Assembly: GCA_032433765.1 (NCBI GenBank)
Contig: JAVIAB010000102.1
Coordinates: 11,189,811-11,253,810, forward strand
Length of the DNA stretch: 64,000 nt
Source: Megaustenia siamemsis
Lineage: Eukaryota > Mollusca > Gastropoda > Stylommatophora > Ariophantidae
Direction of reading: 5' to 3'
Part shown: positions 57,001 through 64,000 of the stretch, in pieces
How positions within the stretch are numbered: position 1 is the stretch's first letter
Layout of the letters: each line of letters opens with the position of its first letter
Notes under the pieces: model-generated
Seen by the model: only the letters and a program-made list of their open reading frames with translations
What the model was told of the DNA's origin: nothing
The model's database searches: none
Made by a program: the position numbers and the translations under genes

Positions 57001-57984
57001 TTAGGGTCAGAAAACGGATTAATTCAATTTCCATTACTTCTAATGTGGAACATCATCTTCATGATCAAGTGGATCCACATTCTGTGTAACCAACCCAGTT
57101 ATCTCCACCGTTGCTGCTTCTATTTCCATTCTCATGCTGGACACCGTAATGCTACACTTGCCAGATTTCCTGACCACTTCTCTGCCATGTTGGCGGCGAG
57201 GACACTTTTCCGATGGATTCCCTCATTTCGACTTCGGTATCTCCATTGGCGTATATATACTCACGTTATTGTTTATCACTAAGCTCTACCAACATCCTTG
57301 ATATATATAAACTCATATAAACTAATGTTTATCACCAAGCCCTACTTACATTCTCGACATATACTCATGTTATTGTCTGTCACTAAGCCCTACCCACATT
57401 CTCGACATATACTCATGTTAATGTCTGTCACTAAACCCTACCCACATTCTCGACATATACTCATGTTAATGTCTGTCACTAAACCCTACCCACATTCTCG
57501 ACATATACTCATGTTATTGTCTACCACTAAGCCCTACCCACATTCTCGACATATACTCATGTTATTGTCTACCACTAAGCCCTACCCACATTCTCGACAT
57601 ATACTCATGTTATTGTCTACCACTAAACCCTAACCACATTCTCGACATATACTCATGTTATTGTCTACCACTAAGCCCTACCCACATTCTCGACATACAC
57701 TCATGTTATTGTCTGTCACTAAGTTCTACCCACATTCTCGACATATACTCATGTTATTGTCTACCACTAAGCCATACCCACATTCTCGACATATACTCAC
57801 GTTATTGTCTACCACTAAGTCCTACCCACATTCTCGACATATACTCATGTTATTGTCTACCACTAAGTCCTACCCACATTCTCGACATATACTCATGTTA
57901 TTGTCTACCACTAAGTCCTACCCACATTCTCGACATATACTCACGTTATTGTCCATCTCTAAGCCCTACCCACATTCTCGACAC

Positions 57985-58390
57985 ATACTCACGTTATTGT
58001 CTATTGGACAGTAGGCAAACAAATGAAAAGACGATTAGAGGCCACAGAGATGGGATTTCTCAGAAGAATGTTGAAAGTTCCCTGGACAGCTAAAAAGACC
58101 AATGGGGAAGTTCTCAAAAAGGCCAACACAAAAAGGGAGCTCTTAAAAAAACATCAGAAAGAAGCAATCAACATTTTTCGGGCACATCATGAGAAGAGAA
58201 AAGTTGGAATACTTGGTTACAACTGGCAAAATAAAAAGAAAGAGAAATAGCGGACGACAAAGAGAGAAATTACTGGATAGTTTGGTGTCATGACATGGAA
58301 AACAGTCAACAACAGAACTGATACGATGCACTGTAGATAGAAGATTAAGGAAGGCCATGATCGCCTACGCCAAGCGGTATGGCACATGAT
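57985..58390 (+). mobile_element. LINE fragment, family A variant, first copy in array
   Basis: MKRRLEATEMGFLRRMLKVP, WTAKKTNGEVLKKANTKREL and a tail ending GATGATGAATATGATTC. Confidence 0.9.
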
Positions 58391-59949
58391 GATGAATATG
58401 ATTCTCTGTCACTAAGCCCTACCCACATTCTCGACATATTCTCATGTTATTGTCTGTCACTAAGCCCTACCCACAATCTCGACATATACTCATGTTATTG
58501 TCTGTCACTAAGCCCTATCCACATTCTCGACATATATTCACGTTATTGTCTGTCACTAAGCCTTACCCACATTCTCGACATATACTCATGTTATTGTCTG
58601 TCACTAAGCCCTACCCACATTCTCGACATATACTCATGTTATTGTCTGTCACTAAGCCCTACCCACATTCTCGACATATACTCACGTTATGGTCTGTCAC
58701 TAAGCCCTACCCACATTCTCGACATATACTCACGTTATTGTCTGTCACTAAGCCCTACCCACATTCTCGACATATACTCATGTTATTGTCTGTCACTAAG
58801 TTCTACCCACATTCTCGACATATATACTCACGTTATTGTCTGTCACTAAGTCCTACCCACATTCTCAACATATACTCACGTTATTGTCTGTCACTAAGTT
58901 CTACCCACATTCTCGACATATATACTCACGTTATTGTCTGTCACTAAGTCCTACCCACATTCTCAACATATACTCACGTTATTGTCTGTCACTAAGTCCT
59001 ACCCACATTCTCAACATATACTCACGTTTTGGTCTGTCACTAAGTCCTACCCACATTCTCGACATATATACTCACGTTATTGTCTGTCACTAAGTCCTAC
59101 CCACATTCTCGACATATATACTCACTTTATTGTCTGTCACTAAGTCCTACCCACATTCTCAACATATACTCACGTTTTGGTCTGTCACTAAGTCCTACCC
59201 ACATTCTCGACATATATACTCACGTTATTGTCTGTCACTAAGTCCTACCCACATTCTCAACATATACTCCCGTTATTGTCTGTCACTAAGTTCTACCCAC
59301 ATTCTCGACATATATACTCACGTTATTGTCTGTCACTAAGCCCTACCCACATTCTCGACATATATACTCACGTTATTGTCTGTCACTAAGCCCTACCCAC
59401 ATTCTCGACATATATACTCACGTTATTGTCTGTCACTAAGTCCTACCCACATTCTCGACATATATACTCACGTTATTGTCTGTCACTAAGCCCTACCCAC
59501 ATTCTCAACATATACTCACGTTATTGTCTGTCACTAAGTTCTACCCACATTCTCGACATATATACTCACGTTATTGTCTGTCACTAAGTCCTACCCACAT
59601 TCTCAACATATACTCACTTTATTGTCTGTCACTAAGTTCTACCCACATTCTCGACATATATACTCACTTTATTGTCTGTCACTAAGTTCTACCCACATTC
59701 TCGACATATATACTCACGTTATTGTCTGTCACTAAGTCCTACCCACATTCTCAACATATACTCACGTTATTGTCTGTCACTAAGTCCTACCCACATTCTC
59801 GACATATACTCATGTTATTGTCTACCACTAAGTCCTACCCACATTCTCGACATATACTCATGTTATTGTCTACCAATAAGTCCTACCCACATTCTCGACA
59901 TATACTCACGTTATTGTCCATCTCTAAGCCCTACCCACATTCTCGACAC

Positions 59950-60355
59950 ATACTCACGTTATTGTCTATTGGACAGTAGGCAAACAAATGAAAAGACGAT
60001 TAGAGGCCACAGAGATGGGATTTCTCAGAAGAATGTTGAAAGTTCCCTGGACAGCTAAAAAGACCAATGGGGAAGTTCTCAAAAAGGCCAACACAAAAAG
60101 GGAGCTCTTAAAAAAACATCAGAAAGAAGCATTCAACATTTTTCGGGCACATCATGAGAAGAGAAAAGTTGGAATACTTGGTTACAACTGGCAAAATAAA
60201 AAGAAAGAGAAATAGCGGACGACAAAGAGAGAAATTACTGGATAGTTTGGTGTCATGACATGGAAAACAGTCAACAACAGAACTGATACGATGCACTGTA
60301 GATAGAAGATTAAGGAAGGCCATGATCGCCTACGCCAAGCGGTATGGCACATGAT
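59950..60355 (+). mobile_element. LINE fragment, family A variant, second copy in array
   Basis: Offset exactly 1965 bp from the first copy; the only difference I see is AGCAATCAAC against AGCATTCAAC (58164 and 60129 region). Flanking units match too, so this is a duplication of array plus LINE, not a second insertion. Confidence 0.92.
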
Positions 60356-60739
60356 GATGAATATGATTCTCTGTCACTAAGCCCTACCCACATTCTCGAC
60401 ATATACTCACGTTATTGTCTGTCACTAAGTCCTACCCACATTCTCAACATATACTCACGTTATTGTCTGTCACTAAGTCCTACCCACATTCTCAACATAT
60501 ACTCACTTTATTGTCTGTCACTAAGTTCTACCCACATTCTCGACATAAACTCACGTTATTGTTTGTCACTAAGTCCTACCCACATTCTCAACATATACTC
60601 ACGTTATTGTCTGTCACTAAGTCCTACCCACATTCTCGACATAAACTCACGTTATTGTCTGTCACTAAGTCCTACCCACATTCTCGACATATACTCACGT
60701 TATTGTCCATTATTATTTTTAACTTCACACAACTGTTGC

Positions 60740-60835
60740 ACACGCAAAAATAAAATGCATTTTTCGGAACAATACATCCGACGTCAGCAAGACATTTTCA
60801 AATAAAATGTTGCCTTTCTTCTTGATTTCACACTC
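60740..60835 (+). mobile_element. Interspersed repeat C, fragment
   Basis: TTTTTCGGAACAATACATCC, GACGTCAGCAAGACATTTTC and TTGCCTTTCTTC resemble the middle of repeat C. Confidence 0.5.
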
Positions 60836-61183
60836 GCTCACTCAGGGCTGGATATCATTCTGCTTCCGGATCAACTAAAAATAGGTGACCAAGACATTAA
60901 CCAGCTTTGGTTCTAATGTAATTGGTCACGTGTGAGAATTGTTTGACCGCCTTATCCAACCTTGTTAATCATTAGGCAGCACATGTTGTGGTGGTCAAAG
61001 ATTTAAATTCATCATTTTTGGAAGCAACGAAATTCTTGTTTATTTAATAAAATAGTCATTGAATGAAACATGACGTGTATGTTGTAATTTTTTAAAATTA
61101 AATTTAATTAATTAATTAATTTCTTTTTTTTTGGGGGGGGGGGGGCGCGGGGCGGGTGGGGGGGGGGGTGTTCTTCAGCCAAC
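60836..61183. other. Unique-looking DNA, then poly-G tract
   Basis: Nothing recognised to 61120; TTTTTTTTGGGGGGG and a G/GC-rich run to about 61170. Confidence 0.55.
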
Positions 61184-61642
61184 TTGTCCATTTTATACTT
61201 GCTCTTGGAACAATTTCTAGAATTGTCTGAATATTTGTCCATTTTATACTTGCTCTTGGAACAATTTCTAGAATTGTCTGAATATTTGTCCATTTTATAC
61301 TTGCTCTTGGAACAATTTCTAGAATTGTCTGAATATTTGTCCATTTTATACTTGCTCTTGGAACAATTTCTAGAATTGTCTGAATATTTGTCCATTTTAT
61401 ACTTGCTCTCGGAACAATTTCTAGAATTGTCTGAATATTTGTCCATTTTATACTTGCTTTTGGAACAATTTCTAGAATTGTCTGAATATTTGTCCATTTT
61501 ACACTTGCTCTTGGAACAATTTCTAGAATTGTCTGAATATTTGTCCATTTTACACTTGCTCTTGGAACAATTTCTAGAATTGTCTGAATATTTGTCCATT
61601 TTATACTTGCTCTTGGAACATTTTCTAGAATTGTTCATTTGA
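61184..61642. repeat. 51-bp minisatellite, 9 copies
   Basis: Unit TTGTCCATTTTATACTTGCT, CTTGGAACAATTTCTAGAAT, TGTCTGAATA. Divisible by 3, open on both strands (NSRNCSKSKYKMDKYSD period on the minus strand); not regarded as a gene. It contains the perfect palindrome ACAATTTCTAGAATTGT-like AATTCTAGAATT core. Confidence 0.95.
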
Positions 61643-61698
61643 TGTTCACAAAAATTCTGCAATACATTTATACTTTTGAAGTTTAATAGCAATAGTCT

Positions 61699-62270
61699 TC
61701 ATTGTTCTTGACCGCATCCTTCCCCTCTCCCCTTAATTCCTAGCATTAAGAGGTCGTAGAGGGATGGGGTTGTGAGTCCTCTGGCACTAACCACCACTGA
61801 AAACACTCTACTCTGGAGTCCCTGCTGTCTCAGCTCGGTGGTGAGATCCTTGTATCCTTTGGATAGTTTAAATATATGCTGTTCCTCTATGTTAGATTCA
61901 AATGGCACAGTGAGCTCTATTAAGATGATATGGGTCATATTTGACGTGTGGAGTGCAATGTCTGGACGCATTTTATATCTCTTAATGCACTCTGGATACT
62001 TCCCTCGCCCTGGGAGGTCAACCGCCATCTCCCAATCGTTTGCTATGTCCAGGATAGTGAAGTCGCTCCAGTTGTTCTGCTTGGGGCGTGCAGCCTGTCC
62101 CGCTCTCAAAAAGTAGGTGTTAGTCGTAGCTGGTCGAACTTTATTGTTGGCCTTCATCCGCGCCCCACCCACGGTGGCAGCCAGTTCATGCAGCACTCTG
62201 TTGTGTCGCCACGTGTACCGCCCTTGACCTAGTGCTATCTTGCATGAGGAAAGGACCCTTGACGAATGCT
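61699..62270 (-). pseudogene. R2-type retrotransposon restriction-like endonuclease (C-terminal fragment)
   Basis: A frame open from about 62268 to the stop at 61699 reads LGQGRYTWRHNRVLHELA (RHN motif), then MRPDIALHTSNMTHIILIEL (PD...E catalytic core), TVPFESNIEEQH and a K-rich YKDLTTELRQQG. RHN followed by PD-(D/E)-K is the signature of the restriction-like endonuclease found after the reverse transcriptase in R2/NeSL/CRE-type LINEs. No reverse transcriptase precedes it, so it is a 5'-truncated copy. Confidence 0.78.
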
Positions 62271-62569
62271 CTAATTATATTTTTTTTAAAAATCTCGCAT
62301 TGAGTTTAAACTGAACGTTTTTATTTTATTTTCATAAGAAAAAACGAATGAATGAAAATAAAATAATATCTTATTAAAGCAACTATTATATAGTTATGTA
62401 AGGTTTCCAGGAACTTTATAATATTCCACATTAAGAAGGAAACAAATGAGCATGTTGAATCTTAGTTGGAACTAAGAAATCAGTTTTTCCAATCATTTCA
62501 TAACTGCGGCAGTGACCTCTTTTCTTCAGGATCTATTTTCTGCCAGTTCCTGCCAGTGAATAGACTCCA
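62271..62569. other. AT-rich DNA, nothing recognised
   Basis: No repeat match or coding signal seen. Confidence 0.5.
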
Positions 62570-62830
62570 TGGATTGTGCGGAGGAAACATGCATAAAATG
62601 GATGGATAAAACCACGTGATAAGACATGGAGATCAAAATACATGGAGCCTCTCAAAAGCCTTGCGTAAACACCAGACTATAGTGTGGACCATGGAAAGAT
62701 GGACTGAAGGAATATTAGAAATACTAGAAAACGTAAAAGATGCAGAGACCATCAGAAGAGCAAACGACCGCAAATTATATCTCCTTGCTCGACGCTGAAA
62801 GGCAAATGAGGAAGGAAATAATAACAATAA
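62570..62830 (+). mobile_element. LINE fragment, family C (3' end)
   Basis: Degenerate tail: MERWTEGILEILENVKDAET, RRANDRKLYLLARR, then CGACGCTGAAAGGCAAATGAG. Confidence 0.8.
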
Positions 62831-63537
62831 TAATACAATGTAATTATACATACTAGTAGAATGTGAAGGAGCACCTAGGCTTTCTATGTGTCTCGCTGTG
62901 CCCTTCCGAGATCTTTGTTATAACCTTCTTTCTGACCTTCAACTTTAACCTACGTCCACACAGCCGCCCAGTAGATTAAAAACTTCAAAGGCATAAATTG
63001 ACAATTAAAAAACAATAATGTTTAAAAGAAGACAATATGTAAGAGGTAAAATAGTTAGTTATCTGGTTCTTTATTACAAGTCACTCACTTCATTGCTTGT
63101 TTCATTCATTTTGTCAGTATTTGACTGTCTTTTGTTACAAATGAATCTGTCATTGTTATTGTTTTAAAACAATGTATATATTGTAAATATTTTATGACGA
63201 GAACAGTTACGGGAGATATTATTTTATTTCTTTTCTTAAAGTAGTCAACTCTTACTAAATACAAATTACGTTCATTATTTTCAGAAAAATGCATTAAATA
63301 TTATATAAAATTATCATTGAAATTGGAACGAAAACTTTCACAAGTTAATTCATTTAGACAAGAATCTTTCTATACGATAATAATGTATTATTGACGATAT
63401 TTATTTGTCTTTACTGATAAAGAATAATACGAAGTTTCTGACATTACGCACTGATTCATTATAATCTGAACTAATTGTGACAACACATGCAGGATATAGT
63501 CATTTGTTTAATTTCTGATCGGCACATCATGTGCTAC
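62831..63537. other. AT-rich DNA, nothing recognised
   Basis: No tandem array, LINE tail or exon-like frame seen; one of the few long stretches in the window that looks single-copy. Confidence 0.55.
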
Positions 63538-63600
63538 ATCGCTTCTCGACCTTCTGGCTAAGATCAAAGTGTTCTTAACAGACCGCTTCTCGCCCTTTTG
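63538..63600 (+). ncRNA. U2 snRNA-like 5' fragment (pseudogene or SINE head)
   Basis: ATCGCTTCTCGACCTTCTGG followed by CTAAGATCAAAGTG and TTCTTAACAG matches the first 45 nt of U2 with two substitutions and loss of the branch-site-pairing GTAGTA part. A second partial start, CGCTTCTCGCCCTTTTG, follows at 63584. Lacking GTAGTA and the Sm site, it cannot act in splicing; it is a truncated copy or the head of a U2-derived SINE. Confidence 0.75.
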
Positions 63601-63806
63601 TTATCACGTAGTGGAGTGGTTATATTAATGTCTATTAGATTTAATTTACTGTGTATGTTTATCGTGGTGACGATCAAGTCACGAAAATGGAGGTGCCTAT
63701 GTATGATTTAGACGGAGACTTTGAAGGCAACCTAATTCATCGGAATGGCACACTCGTGCTAAGCATTTCATTACTAGACATTCCCTAGGTGAATTTCAAC
63801 ATTCTG

Positions 63807-63968
63807 ATGGGGCGTAATGTCCGGTCCATCCAGAATCGGACAGAACGGCATCACAAGTTTGTACCGCTTGGAATACCCCTTCAAGTGGTACTTTACACTC
63901 AGCTCGGCGGCTCACATAACCTACTACCAAAAACTAGAAGGAAGAAAGATAGAGCTATCTTCACCTAA
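63807..63968 (+). other. Small frame of 53 codons, unknown
   Basis: ATG at 63807 to TAA at 63966-63968 (MGRNVRSIQNRTERHHKF start). It follows a possible splice acceptor CATTCCCTAG at 63779-63788. Not recognised; may be a chance frame, a SINE body downstream of the U2-like head, or an exon of a gene beyond the window. Confidence 0.2.
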
Positions 63969-64000
63969 ATTATCGATCAAAATTGAGCACTTGTAGAAAG

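Larger units (their letters stand above)
57300..60715. repeat. 48/50-bp minisatellite, about 55 copies, with LINE inserts
   Basis: Unit ACTCATGTTATTGTCTGTCA then CTAAGCCCTACCCACATTCT and CGACATAT; a 50-bp subtype has an extra AT. The 48-bp form keeps frames open (PHSRHILMLLSVTKPY period), which are not genes. Interrupted at 57985-58390 and 59950-60355 by the same LINE fragment. Confidence 0.96.

Noticed and set aside
57298..60805. His/Ser/Tyr-rich frames (PHSRHILMLLS)
   Set aside because: Produced by the 48-bp array; not shared beyond it.
61108..61692. Lys/Ser/Asn-rich 194-codon frame and its opposite-strand partner
   Set aside because: Both strands of the 51-bp array are open, which is expected of period 51 without stops.
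63807..63968. Confident last exon of another gene
   Set aside because: A possible acceptor and a 53-codon frame exist, but the peptide is not recognised and chance cannot be excluded.

Overview
The window is animal nuclear DNA, not bacterial. It holds one spliced protein gene with introns of 1.6 to 4.5 kb, dense non-LTR retrotransposon and tRNA-derived SINE debris, and an unusually heavy load of tandem arrays (by my rough addition about 22 kb of 64 kb, near one third). The mix of LINE tails, SINEs and minisatellites suggests a lophotrochozoan invertebrate, possibly a gastropod mollusc. That placement is an inference; nothing in the window proves it.

Host gene. A TRIM2/TRIM3-type gene lies on the minus strand. 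I could join eight internal exons (30320-30042, 25578-25399, 23783-23553, 21813-21537, 17653-17446, 13153-13008, 10960-10703, 8395-8166), giving 603 codons with phase kept at every junction. They encode, in order, a linker and B-box zinc finger, a coiled coil, a filamin/ABP280 domain, a basic linker and four of the six NHL blades. The RING exon(s), upstream at higher coordinates, and the last NHL exon(s), below position 1, were not found. The 13153-13008 exon is only 146 bp and easy to miss; it supplies exactly the missing linker and phase. One intron appears to start with GC rather than GT.

Layout. 1-4210 is a 35-bp satellite cut by the window edge. 4250-8160 is LINE and SINE debris in the 3' intron. 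8166-30320 is the TRIM gene, its introns filled with LINE tails, eight or more SINE families, an 18-bp array, a 37-bp array, a 1.4-kb AACT/AACC array and a 1-kb CAA-type array. 30375-44445 is nested LINE debris, including one copy with a recognisable reverse transcriptase (41286-42765). 44455-47328 is a 30-bp array; 49181-54405 holds a 70-bp and a 34-bp array; 57300-60715 is a 48/50-bp array carrying the same LINE fragment twice; 61184-61642 is a 51-bp array beside an R2-like endonuclease fragment. A U2 snRNA-like fragment lies near the right end.

Main observation. Many tandem arrays start inside, or within a few tens of bases of, the 3' end of a retrotransposon copy. For the 22-bp, 38-bp and 134-bp arrays the repeat unit can be read directly in the unexpanded part of the element, which suggests that retrotransposon tails seed minisatellites here. 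A second observation is a palindromic repeat family whose loop resembles a hammerhead ribozyme core, as known for Penelope-like elements and retrozymes. I see no operon, phage, CRISPR or bacterial feature.
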